This document shows positions 1-8,480 of a DNA stretch of 64,000 nucleotides, piece after piece (within the stretch, counting starts at the first letter, position 1; every line of letters starts with the position of its first letter). The notes under the pieces were generated by a model, which had not been told where the DNA came from, searched no databases, and saw only the letters and a program-made list of their open reading frames with translations. A program made the position numbers and the translations under genes. Origin of the DNA: CAZIVP01 sp964542915 (GTDB taxonomy: Bacteria; Calditrichota; Calditrichia; Calditrichales; Calditrichaceae); assembly GCA_964542915.1 (NCBI GenBank), contig CAZIVP010000015.1:1-64000 (forward strand), in the 5' to 3' direction.

Positions 1-311
1 CGCCGGGCACGCCCAGTGCGCTGAGTAAATACTGGCATATTTTTTAAAGATTGTTTTCGTTTTCTGCGTTCCCCGCATACTCTGCGGTTTATCCAATATT
101 CTCTTTCCTTTGAATTTTAACCACGAATACACACGAAGTGCACTAAATAAAAAATGAATATAGATTTCTTTCTCTGCGTTCTCTGCGCACTCTGCGGTAT
201 TCAGCTAACTTTGGGTCTACCGCCGGGAGCGCTGAGTAAATAATTGGTATATTTTTTAAAGATTGTTCTCTTTCTCTGTGGCACCCTGGGGCTTCTCCGT
301 GCTCTCTGTGG
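1..311. repeat. Dispersed intergenic repeat R1, two partial modules
   Basis: No gene is seen here. The stretch is built from a repeat. Positions 1-58 and about 222-275 are two copies of a module containing GCGCTGAGTAAATA followed by a T-rich run and AAAGATTGTT. Positions 126-281 match 21801-21960 in reverse orientation over about 155 bases, with only small differences, mainly a short extra CG-rich piece in the second copy. The middle carries CTCTGCGTTCTCTGCGCACTCTGCGGT-like phrases in a 9-base rhythm, and similar phrases recur at 8396-8440 and 36430-36475. No transposase or clear terminal inverted repeat is visible, so this is a non-coding dispersed repeat of unknown role. Confidence 0.75.
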
Positions 312-3020
312 CTACTGCGACGCCGCCTCCGCGTCCCGATTCACCCAAATCTGCAGACCCGGACCCGGCGCCGTAAAATCATACCGCCGCCCGCCGTCGC
401 GCCAAACATCCAGCCCGTTAACATGATCAATCCGATCGGTATCGGCGATTTGTTGCCAGCGTCCTTCCGGCAGACGTACATCGCGGAACCGGCCTTCCGT
501 ATCAGCGCTGTTAATCAGTACCAGCAGCGATTGATCGACCAGGTAACCCAGCAGCCTTGCATCGGCCGGTTCAATCCAGCGATAATAATCATCGCGCAAT
601 GCTCCTGCCACGCGAAAAACAGCGCCTATGGCGCTTTTGCGCAAAGCGATCAACCCCTTCCAGTAGCGGTACATGTTATCGTAGTTGCAATAGATGTTGT
701 CGCCGTCGTTCTTGTTCAGGCCCTTGTTGCGCCAGATAAATACATTCGCTTCGGCCAGATTGTAGGTATCGCGTTTTCCGTGGAAATAGAGCGGCTTCCC
801 GTTCAGATACTTAACCACCTCTTTCAGCGGGGCATGGCCCTTGCTGCGCATCAGTTCGCTGCCGCCGTGCAGAACGATCGGTCCCACGGAGGTGAACAGC
901 AGCGCCGCGGCGATTTTATAGCGCCGTTCGTGCACGCCGTAGCGACCGTCCCAGTTATGCACGGCGAAACGGTCGGCCAGCGCCCAGTTGTCGTGGATAT
1001 CGAGATAATTGATGCCGGAAAGCGGCGTCATGTCCGTTTCAAATCCCGCCGATAAGGCTTTTTTAACCGCCTCGCGATTGCCGGCGCCGCCGGCATAGCC
1101 GCGATCCGTTGCCTTATTCTGTGGATCGGAAACCGGACCCTTGAAGGCGTTGCGCGCTTCATCCTGGAAAAAGGTGATCGGCGAATCCGCTTTATACCAG
1201 TCCCAATCGGGATTGTTTTCATAATCGGGATCGTCGGAGGCAATCCACGGTTCGCCGTAAATGATGATGTCCGGTCCCACGGCCTCGCGTAAGGCTTTAA
1301 GTGTCTGCTCATCGGTCTGCCCCGCCAGATCGATGCGGAAACCGTCGACGCCGTATTGCTCGATCAGATCGGTGCATTGCTCGATGATCCAGCGCTGCAT
1401 CATGGGCCGCTCTTCGGATTTGGTTTCCGTACCGTATGCGCCTATCAAATCGAAGTTCTCATCGGTGCGGTAAAAATAGGGTACGTCCATGGCCGAGAAA
1501 TTGAAATAGAACTGGCGCCCGTCCATGCGTTCGGCGGTGTGGTTGAAAACCACATCGACAATCACGGCGATGCCATGATCGTGAAAGGCCTGGACCAGAT
1601 CGCGGAACTGTCGGTTCTGGCTTCCCCGGGTGGTGTTACCCACACGGTAACGGCTCTCGATGGCAAAAGCGTGCGATGTACGGTAGCCCCATTGATAATT
1701 TTCCGTGGCCACGCCCTGCTCTATCATATAAGGATCGTCCGCAAAAGCTTCCTGCCATTGATCGTCGGGATAGTGCAGATACTCCTGTACCGGCATGAGA
1801 TGTACCACATTGACGCCCAAATCGAGCAAATGATCGAAACCGATGGGCGCGCCCTGCGCGTTTCGCAGACCGGTTGCAACAAACCCTTTAAACGTACCGC
1901 ACAAAGAATCGGGCAATGGCAACCGGCGGGTGAAATCCTGTACGTGCACTTCGTAGGCGATCACGTCTTGCAAAGGCGGGATGCCCCCTTTTAGCGGCGT
2001 GGCCGGCTCCACTCGCGGCCAGATGCGGCCGGGACCGAAGGAGTCCACGCTGACCCGCCCCCAGGGATCGCTGAAATGGACGGGATAGGTCTGATAAAAG
2101 TGATTGCCCGCTTCATCGGGGCCGTAAGCGGTAAAGTCGTAATACCAGCCCTCCCAGTTGCCCTGGAAGCGCGCTGTCCATACGCCATTTTCATCCCGTT
2201 CCATGGCCGTGCGCGACTGCGGTGCTTCGCCGGGATGGAGATAGAGAAACACAAACACCGAATCGGCCCGCGGTACAAACAGGCGTATGTAAGTGGCGTT
2301 CTCCTCCGGATAATAGTTGGCGCCCATATCTTTATCGGAATAGAGATGGCGGAACCAGCCGTCGTACCGGGCGGGAACCGTGCGATTAAATTGTTTTAAG
2401 GTTACGTAATAGAGCCGTTTGCGATTTAAATCGCGCGCCGGCGCCAATTGCAGCTCGCCCGGTTCGGTATAGAACACCCGGTTGACCGGAATGGTATCGC
2501 CGCCGGCGTTTTTCAATACATAAAGCTCCGGATCATAGCAATAATCGGGGCGTTTGTCGGGGAATTTGATGCGCACATCGCGCGCGGCGACGATCTCCGA
2601 TTTAATGGTGAGCGGTTCGATGTTGTGTGCAAAAATCAGATTGCCGCCCTTTGCATTGGGCGCGCTCTCCGGGGGCGCCATCCATTGGCCGTCATTGATG
2701 CGGAACTTGAACGGCGCACCGGCGGCGATGGTGTCATAACCCGGATTGTCAATCTTCAAATACCAGAGGCTTTCATCCCGTGTGGATCGTATGAGCCACC
2801 AGCGCCGGTCCTCCATATCGTGTTGCCAGTCGCGCATGGCGCCCTCCACAACGACGCGATGCGCTTCGACGCCGTAGACGCCGGCGTCAAACAGGAAATA
2901 GGTCGTATCGTTTCGCTGTGCATAACCCTGTAAGCGTTCGGTCTTGCTGAACGTATCGGCCTGGCCTGGTTTGAGAAAGACCGCCAGGACGCAAAAAACG
3001 TACATCAATAATCGGATCAT
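312..3020 (-). CDS. Secreted GH13 alpha-glucan hydrolase (pullulanase-like)
   Basis: 902 residues. Residues 1-21 form a signal peptide, so the enzyme is exported. Two N-terminal beta-sandwich regions (about 25-150 and 225-320) resemble CBM48-type starch-binding modules. The GH13 TIM barrel has its four conserved regions: DVVFNH at 489-494, GFRIDLA with nucleophile Asp564, GEPW with acid/base Glu590, and HDN with Asp677. The YQWGYR motif near 442-447 resembles the YNWGYDP signature of type I pullulanases. It probably cuts alpha-1,6 or mixed alpha-glucan linkages outside the cytoplasm; exact specificity (pullulanase or other GH13) cannot be settled by reading. The ATG has an AAAGGA site about 9 bases upstream. 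It stands alone, with repeats downstream. Confidence 0.85.
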   Translation of the reverse strand: MIRLLMYVFCVLAVFLKPGQADTFSKTERLQGYAQRNDTTYFLFDAGVYGVEAHRVVVEGAMRDWQHDMEDRRWWLIRSTRDESLWYLKIDNPGYDTIAAGAPFKFRINDGQWMAPPESAPNAKGGNLIFAHNIEPLTIKSEIVAARDVRIKFPDKRPDYCYDPELYVLKNAGGDTIPVNRVFYTEPGELQLAPARDLNRKRLYYVTLKQFNRTVPARYDGWFRHLYSDKDMGANYYPEENATYIRLFVPRADSVFVFLYLHPGEAPQSRTAMERDENGVWTARFQGNWEGWYYDFTAYGPDEAGNHFYQTYPVHFSDPWGRVSVDSFGPGRIWPRVEPATPLKGGIPPLQDVIAYEVHVQDFTRRLPLPDSLCGTFKGFVATGLRNAQGAPIGFDHLLDLGVNVVHLMPVQEYLHYPDDQWQEAFADDPYMIEQGVATENYQWGYRTSHAFAIESRYRVGNTTRGSQNRQFRDLVQAFHDHGIAVIVDVVFNHTAERMDGRQFYFNFSAMDVPYFYRTDENFDLIGAYGTETKSEERPMMQRWIIEQCTDLIEQYGVDGFRIDLAGQTDEQTLKALREAVGPDIIIYGEPWIASDDPDYENNPDWDWYKADSPITFFQDEARNAFKGPVSDPQNKATDRGYAGGAGNREAVKKALSAGFETDMTPLSGINYLDIHDNWALADRFAVHNWDGRYGVHERRYKIAAALLFTSVGPIVLHGGSELMRSKGHAPLKEVVKYLNGKPLYFHGKRDTYNLAEANVFIWRNKGLNKNDGDNIYCNYDNMYRYWKGLIALRKSAIGAVFRVAGALRDDYYRWIEPADARLLGYLVDQSLLVLINSADTEGRFRDVRLPEGRWQQIADTDRIDHVNGLDVWRDGGRRYDFTAPGPGLQIWVNRDAEAASQ

Positions 3021-3185
3021 CGGAGCATCCTTTTTTTAATGCCAAGACAGGTCGGCGTAAACACCGGTGTAGTACCGTTAAAAGTAAACAATACCGGCGA
3101 AAAATAAAAAAATATCGGGACAGACAGGCGTGATTGGTCCTGATCGGTTGGAGAGAAATCAAGTAAAACGGTAATGGCTTAATAC

Positions 3186-3290
3186 ATGAAAAAAATCTTC
3201 GTCAATATGCTTCTTATGACGGCTGTACTGGTCTTCGGCCTGAGCTGCTGTGATCCTGTAATGAGCAACCCTCTTCTTAGCGCCGGTTGA
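3186..3290 (+). CDS. Tiny putative lipoprotein (34 aa)
   Basis: The ATG-to-TGA frame encodes 34 residues. It begins MKKIF, has a hydrophobic core and then a lipobox-like FGLSC followed by a second Cys, which is the layout of a lipoprotein signal peptide with only about 14 residues after the acylated Cys. No strong Shine-Dalgarno site precedes it. It may be a real micro-lipoprotein (entericidin-like in layout only) or the surviving 5' end of a lost lipoprotein gene. It lies in the 500-base gap between the GH13 gene and the beta-helix gene; nothing else is seen in that gap. Confidence 0.35.
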   Translation: MKKIFVNMLLMTAVLVFGLSCCDPVMSNPLLSAG

Positions 3291-3520
3291 TGGCGGTCAC
3301 ACGCGCCTCAAATATTTGTCTTGATTGAAATAATCGCAATAGACAAGCGGTTTAGTAAGTTGTTATAGCGTGCAAAGATTTTTGAAATTTCAAGAGTGCC
3401 GGTGAAAGATTACATGATTAGTGAATCATTTTATGTGGAGGGCTTACTATCCGGCCACAAATGGCGTCCGTTATTAGCAACGACGCTTTGATATCTGTTA
3501 CTAACACAGGGGGATAACCA

Positions 3521-6500
3521 ATGAAGCATTTTTACGCCTACCGATTGCTGACTTTATTCATTTTGTTGGCGCCGGGAATCGTTTTAAGTCAATTATCGGG
3601 TAACTATACCATAGGATCGGGCGGCGATTACGCTACCTTCTCCGATGCCGCAAACGACCTTAACACGAATGGGGTATCCGGCCCGGTAACCTTCGATGTT
3701 ATCAGCGGTTCTTACAATGAACAATTTGCACTTGGTGCGATCAGCGGGGTCAGCGCCTCCAATATCGTAACCTTCCGGGCCCAATCCGGAAGCGCAGCCG
3801 ATGTAACGGTTTCCTTTACGGCCGGTAGTTCATCGGAAAATTATATTGTTCAGTTGGATAACAGCGATTATATCACGTTTAGAAATTTATCATTTAAGGC
3901 GACGGGCTCGAGTTACGCCCGAGTATTCGACCTGCGCAACAATGTCGATCAGTTAACGATTGATCAATGCGATTTATCCGGAAATGCAACCACTTCAAGC
4001 AGTGCAAATTATGCCCTTATTTATGGGGATGATTTGACCGGCGCGGATTTCGTGATCACCGATAATACGTTTACGGATGGATCCACAGCAGCTTATTTAA
4101 GAGGCGCCAGTTCTTCCAACAGGGCCAGCGGATTGACCATCGAAAATAATGACATCTCCGGCGACCTTTACTATGGCATTTATTTGAACTATTTCAATAA
4201 CAGTGAAATCACACAAAATGTATTGGATATTCGAAACTATGCACTCTATCTGCAGAACACCGAAGGCCGCTTAAGGGTAGAAAACAATCGACTGCAAACG
4301 CGTTTAAGTTACTGTATTTATATTGTTGGAAGCGAGGGTAATTCGGACCGTCTGCGAATTGCCAATAACTTCATAAGCAATACGAATACCAGTACGACGT
4401 ATGGGCTTTATACCAACAATAATTCCAATTTGGATATCTACCACAACAGCGTCCATCTGACCCGTTCTTCAAGTGGATATGCCTTTTACCAGACCGGTAA
4501 CGGCAACGACATCAACGTCGTTAATAATATCTTTGCCAATTCCGGCGGCGGGTATGCTACCGGTATCCGCCAGCCTGCGGCGGTTAACATGCTGGATTAC
4601 AACAACCTGTTTACGCCGGGGAATTATATCAGCTACTGGAATAACCAAAAGGTGGTGAATCTGGACTCTTTGCGTCAGGTGAGCGGCAAGGAAACAAATT
4701 CTCTGTCGGTCGTACCGCATTTTACCAGCGACACGGACTTGCACAGCATGACGCCCTGGCTGGATGACAGCGGGACGCCGCTGGCCGCGGTGGGTACGGA
4801 CATCGACGGCGAAAGCCGGGATGGAACCAGTCCCAGTATCGGCGCTGACGAATTCACCGCCGATGCTGCGGTATCCACGCCGTTGTCCGGCAGCTATATG
4901 ATCGGCGCTTCCGGCGATTACGGCACGGTAAGCGAGGCGGTGGATGATTTGCTGATACGGGGTATATCGGGACCGGTAACTTTCAATGTGCAAAGCGGCA
5001 GTTATTCGGATCAGGCCATGCTTTATCCCATAGCGGGCAGCAGCCCGGATGATACGGTGACCTTTCAGTCCGCCAGCGGCAACGCCGGCGACGTTACCCT
5101 GACGTATGCGGCTTCCGGCGACGGCGATAATTACGTGATCCTGTTCAAAGGCGCCGATCATGTACGGTTCCGTAAGATGACCTTGACGGCTAACGGATCC
5201 GGTTATGCCCGGGTGTTTGCATTTGACGGCGAGACCGAAGACATCAAACTGACGGATAATGTACTCAACGGCAACAACACCACGTCCAGTTCGGATAATT
5301 ATGCTTTGATATTCAGCCAAAGTGATTACTGGACGTCGCGGTTGATCGAAAACAATACGCTTAATGAGGGTTCGTACGGCATCAATATGCGGGGCATTAA
5401 TGACAATGAGCCCAGCCGTAATACACACATCAGAGGCAACACCGTGAATGGTGCGGGCTATAACGGCATTGAATTAAGATACATTGACGGTATAACGGTA
5501 TCGGATAATACCATCGAAGCCCGCGTGTATGGCATGTACATTTTAAATAATGATGGCAAATTACGCCTGCTGAAAAATCAGTTGCAGGTATCATCCAGTT
5601 ACGGTATGTATCTGAGCAGCAATGAAGGCGGCAATGACCGTGGATTGATCGCCAATAATTTTGTAACCAATACTTCATCGAGCACGGTTTACGGCATATA
5701 CAGCAATACCAATTCCAATTTGGACATCTACCACAACAGCGTCCACCTGACCCGTTCTTCCGGCGGATATGCCTTCTACCAGACCGGTAACGGCAACGAC
5801 ATCAACGTCGTTAATAATATCTTTGCCAATTCCGGCGGCGGGTATGCTACCGGTATCCGCCAGCCTGCGGCGGTTAACATGCTGGATTACAACAACCTGT
5901 TTACGCCGGGGAATTATATCAGCTACTGGAATAACCAAAAGGTGGTGAATCTGGACTCTTTGCGTCAGGTGAGCGGCAAGGAAACAAATTCTCTGTCGGT
6001 CGTACCGCATTTTACCAGCGACACGGACTTGCACAGCATGACGCCCTGGCTGGATGACAGCGGGACGCCGCTGGCCGCGGTGGGTACGGACATCGACGGC
6101 GAAAGCCGGGATGGAACCAGTCCCAGTATCGGCGCTGACGAATTCACCGCCGATGCTGCGGTATCCACGCCGTTGTCCGGCAGCTATATGATCGGCGCTT
6201 CCGGCGATTACGGCACGGTAAGCGAGGCGGTGGATGATTTGCTGATACGGGGTATATCGGGACCGGTAACTTTCAATGTGCAAAGCGGCAGTTATTCGGA
6301 TCAGGCCATGCTTTATCCCATAGCGGGCAGCAGCCCGGATGATACGGTGACCTTTCAGTCCGCCAGCGGCAACGCCGGCGACGTTACCCTGACGTATGCG
6401 GCTTCCGGCGACGGCGATAATTACGTGATCCTGTTCAAAGGCGCCGATCATGTACGGTTCCGTAAGATGACCTTGACGGCTAACGGATCCGGTTATGCCC

Positions 6501-8038
6501 GGGTGTTTGCATTTGACGGCGAGACCGAAGACATCAAACTGACGGATAATGTACTCAACGGCAACAACACCACGTCCAGTTCGGATAATTATGCTTTGAT
6601 ATTCAGCCAAAGTGATTACTGGACGTCGCGGTTGATCGAAAACAATACGCTTAATGAGGGTTCGTACGGCATCAATATGCGGGGCATTAATGACAATGAG
6701 CCCAGCCGTAATACACACATCAGAGGCAACACCGTGAATGGTGCGGGCTATAACGGCATTGAATTAAGATACATTGACGGTATAACGGTATCGGATAATA
6801 CCATCGAAGCCCGCGTGTATGGCATGTACATTTTAAATAATGATGGCAAATTACGCCTGCTGAAAAATCAGTTGCAGGTATCATCCAGTTACGGTATGTA
6901 TCTGAGCAGCAATGAAGGCGGCAATGACCGTGGATTGATCGCCAATAATTTTGTAACCAATACTTCATCGAGCACGGTTTACGGCATATACAGCAATACC
7001 AATTCCAATTTGGACATCTACCACAACAGCGTCCACCTGACCCGTTCTTCCGGCGGATATGCCTTTTACCAGACCGGTAACGGTAATGACATCAACGTCG
7101 TTAATAATATCTTTGCCAATTCCGGTGGCGGGTATGCCTACCAAATTAACAGTGGTAATGTTATTGGCAATCTCGATTATAATGATCTTTATACCACGGG
7201 AAGTGTACTGGCCAGATGGAACAATAACGATCAGGCCGATTTGTCTGCTTTGCAATCGTCCAGCGGCAAAGAGGCTAATTCCGCTTCTATAAATCCCGGT
7301 TTCGTATCGGATGCGGATTTACATGCCACCACCGCGAGCCTGGATAATTTGGGCATGCCTTTGGCCGGGGTAACCATGGATATCGACGGCCAAATGCGCG
7401 ACAACGGTACGCCGGATATGGGCGCCGATGAGTTTGACGGTAATAACAATGCGCCGCAAGTGATAGGGCCTCTGGCAGATATTCAGTTCGAAGAAAACAG
7501 CGACAGACAACTGGTTACCTCGCGATTGGATACCGTATTTAGCGATATGGATAACGGCGATACCTTAAGCTACAATACCAAAAGCGACAACCCCAAAATA
7601 TACGCCTCTCTGGTGGGCGACAGTCTGTTTGTGTCTGCAGCCGGTAATTATCAGGGTGAAGGAAACGTAATGGTTTATGGCATCGACCGCTGGGGATTGT
7701 CCGCTGTGGACACCATCCATGTTATGGTTACGGAAGCAACCGCGCTGGATGATTTGACTTCACTGTACTTACCCACCGAAATTGCATTGCAGCAAAATTA
7801 TCCGAATCCGTTTAATCCGACCACGACCATCCGTTATGCATTACCGAGAGCAACGCATGTTACCATAACCGTTTATAATGGACTGGGGCAGAAAGTTGCC
7901 GTATTAAGCGAGGGCAGGCAAGAAGCCGGGTACCATACGGTGCAGTTCAACGCGGACGGTATGGCCAGCGGGGTCTATTACTATCGTTTACGGACGGAAC
8001 ATGTTCAGCAGATCAAGCGAATGCTGCTTCTCAAATAA
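3521..8038 (+). CDS. Secreted right-handed beta-helix repeat protein with T9SS C-terminal domain
   Basis: 1505 residues. A signal peptide (to about residue 24) is followed by three parallel beta-helix blocks. Each begins with a module like SGSYMIGASGDYGTVSEA, runs through Asn-rich helix turns (IENNDISG, NNFVTNTSS) and ends with IGADEF. A cadherin/Ig-like stretch follows, then a type IX sorting domain starting LQQNYPNPFNPTTTIRY and ending in a KRMLLLK-like strand. Such proteins are normally exported by the type IX system and held at the surface; ligand or enzymatic activity is unknown. Residues about 301-1160 consist of a 430-residue unit present twice, nearly identical, plus a partial third copy. 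The ATG has AGGGGGAT upstream. A strong terminator follows. Confidence 0.85.
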   Translation: MKHFYAYRLLTLFILLAPGIVLSQLSGNYTIGSGGDYATFSDAANDLNTNGVSGPVTFDVISGSYNEQFALGAISGVSASNIVTFRAQSGSAADVTVSFTAGSSSENYIVQLDNSDYITFRNLSFKATGSSYARVFDLRNNVDQLTIDQCDLSGNATTSSSANYALIYGDDLTGADFVITDNTFTDGSTAAYLRGASSSNRASGLTIENNDISGDLYYGIYLNYFNNSEITQNVLDIRNYALYLQNTEGRLRVENNRLQTRLSYCIYIVGSEGNSDRLRIANNFISNTNTSTTYGLYTNNNSNLDIYHNSVHLTRSSSGYAFYQTGNGNDINVVNNIFANSGGGYATGIRQPAAVNMLDYNNLFTPGNYISYWNNQKVVNLDSLRQVSGKETNSLSVVPHFTSDTDLHSMTPWLDDSGTPLAAVGTDIDGESRDGTSPSIGADEFTADAAVSTPLSGSYMIGASGDYGTVSEAVDDLLIRGISGPVTFNVQSGSYSDQAMLYPIAGSSPDDTVTFQSASGNAGDVTLTYAASGDGDNYVILFKGADHVRFRKMTLTANGSGYARVFAFDGETEDIKLTDNVLNGNNTTSSSDNYALIFSQSDYWTSRLIENNTLNEGSYGINMRGINDNEPSRNTHIRGNTVNGAGYNGIELRYIDGITVSDNTIEARVYGMYILNNDGKLRLLKNQLQVSSSYGMYLSSNEGGNDRGLIANNFVTNTSSSTVYGIYSNTNSNLDIYHNSVHLTRSSGGYAFYQTGNGNDINVVNNIFANSGGGYATGIRQPAAVNMLDYNNLFTPGNYISYWNNQKVVNLDSLRQVSGKETNSLSVVPHFTSDTDLHSMTPWLDDSGTPLAAVGTDIDGESRDGTSPSIGADEFTADAAVSTPLSGSYMIGASGDYGTVSEAVDDLLIRGISGPVTFNVQSGSYSDQAMLYPIAGSSPDDTVTFQSASGNAGDVTLTYAASGDGDNYVILFKGADHVRFRKMTLTANGSGYARVFAFDGETEDIKLTDNVLNGNNTTSSSDNYALIFSQSDYWTSRLIENNTLNEGSYGINMRGINDNEPSRNTHIRGNTVNGAGYNGIELRYIDGITVSDNTIEARVYGMYILNNDGKLRLLKNQLQVSSSYGMYLSSNEGGNDRGLIANNFVTNTSSSTVYGIYSNTNSNLDIYHNSVHLTRSSGGYAFYQTGNGNDINVVNNIFANSGGGYAYQINSGNVIGNLDYNDLYTTGSVLARWNNNDQADLSALQSSSGKEANSASINPGFVSDADLHATTASLDNLGMPLAGVTMDIDGQMRDNGTPDMGADEFDGNNNAPQVIGPLADIQFEENSDRQLVTSRLDTVFSDMDNGDTLSYNTKSDNPKIYASLVGDSLFVSAAGNYQGEGNVMVYGIDRWGLSAVDTIHVMVTEATALDDLTSLYLPTEIALQQNYPNPFNPTTTIRYALPRATHVTITVYNGLGQKVAVLSEGRQEAGYHTVQFNADGMASGVYYYRLRTEHVQQIKRMLLLK
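4421..7136 (+). repeat. In-frame 1290-bp tandem duplication inside the beta-helix gene
   Basis: Unit A is 4421-5710, unit B 5711-7000, and a third partial copy covers 7001 to about 7136, with exact 1290-base spacing (430 codons). Beyond about position 75 of the unit, A and B appear identical. The short module at the start of each unit (NLDIYHNSVHLTRSS...) differs slightly between copies. The middle one matches the downstream copy up to 5766 and the upstream copy from 5794, so it is a chimera. Confidence 0.95.
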
Positions 8039-8051
8039 ACTGTATTAAACG

Positions 8052-8081
8052 GTCTGCCGGACGCTGTCCGGCAGACTTTTT
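8052..8081 (+). terminator. Rho-independent terminator of the beta-helix gene
   Basis: A perfect 10-bp stem, GTCTGCCGGA (8052-8061) with TCCGGCAGAC (8067-8076), has a 5-base loop and is followed by TTTTT. It lies 13 bases after the stop codon. Confidence 0.93.
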
Positions 8082-8082
8082 A

Positions 8083-8480
8083 CCTTACCTGGACAGGCCC
8101 CCGGAATCGGGACAGGCCAAACCCAAATAAGTTTTAAATATCGAAATAAAAGCTTAGGTATTAAGGTCTAAGCTTCTATCTTATTATTACTGTTTTTTGC
8201 CCCGAAAGATCGGGATATCCGAAAGGATCAACACCGAAGTGATACTCCAAAAGGAGTCCTTCGGACCTTCGGGAAGAAAGCCAGAAGTTTATGACGAAGG
8301 TAATAAGAACAAATGGATTGCTTATTGGAATGATGGAGAATATGGAATTGTGGCATAAGATAACGACTGCGTGTGATTTTCTATGAAAAGAATCATTTTT
8401 CTCTGTGTTCTCTGCCCACGCGGCGGTTCAATTACCTGCGAGCCTGTACACAGAAGGAGTCCCTCGGAGCTTTTGAAACA
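8083..8480 (+). repeat. Dispersed intergenic repeat R2 (copy 1), downstream of a sorting-domain gene
   Basis: Several blocks recur at 36204-36815, which also lies just after a sorting-domain gene. Examples are CGGGACAGGCC at about 8110, the block at 8208-8239 matching 36637-36668 almost base for base, and 8290-8410 matching about 36325-36440 (both with GGAATGATGGA and ATCATTTTTCTCTG). The order of blocks differs between copies. The short open frames at 8373-8600 run across this repeat and are not convincing genes. Confidence 0.7.

Noticed and set aside
126..281. Possible CRISPR or tandem satellite because of the CTCTGCG rhythm
   Set aside because: The phrases are irregular, there are no unique spacers of constant length and no cas genes in the window.
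423..2933. Plus-strand open frames of 107-212 codons over the GH13 gene
   Set aside because: They are antisense to a gene with complete catalytic motifs; their translations resemble nothing.
4469..6718. Long minus-strand open frames of 319 and 347 codons inside the beta-helix gene
   Set aside because: They are antisense shadows; they look alike only because the underlying DNA is duplicated, and they lack ribosome binding sites and any family resemblance.
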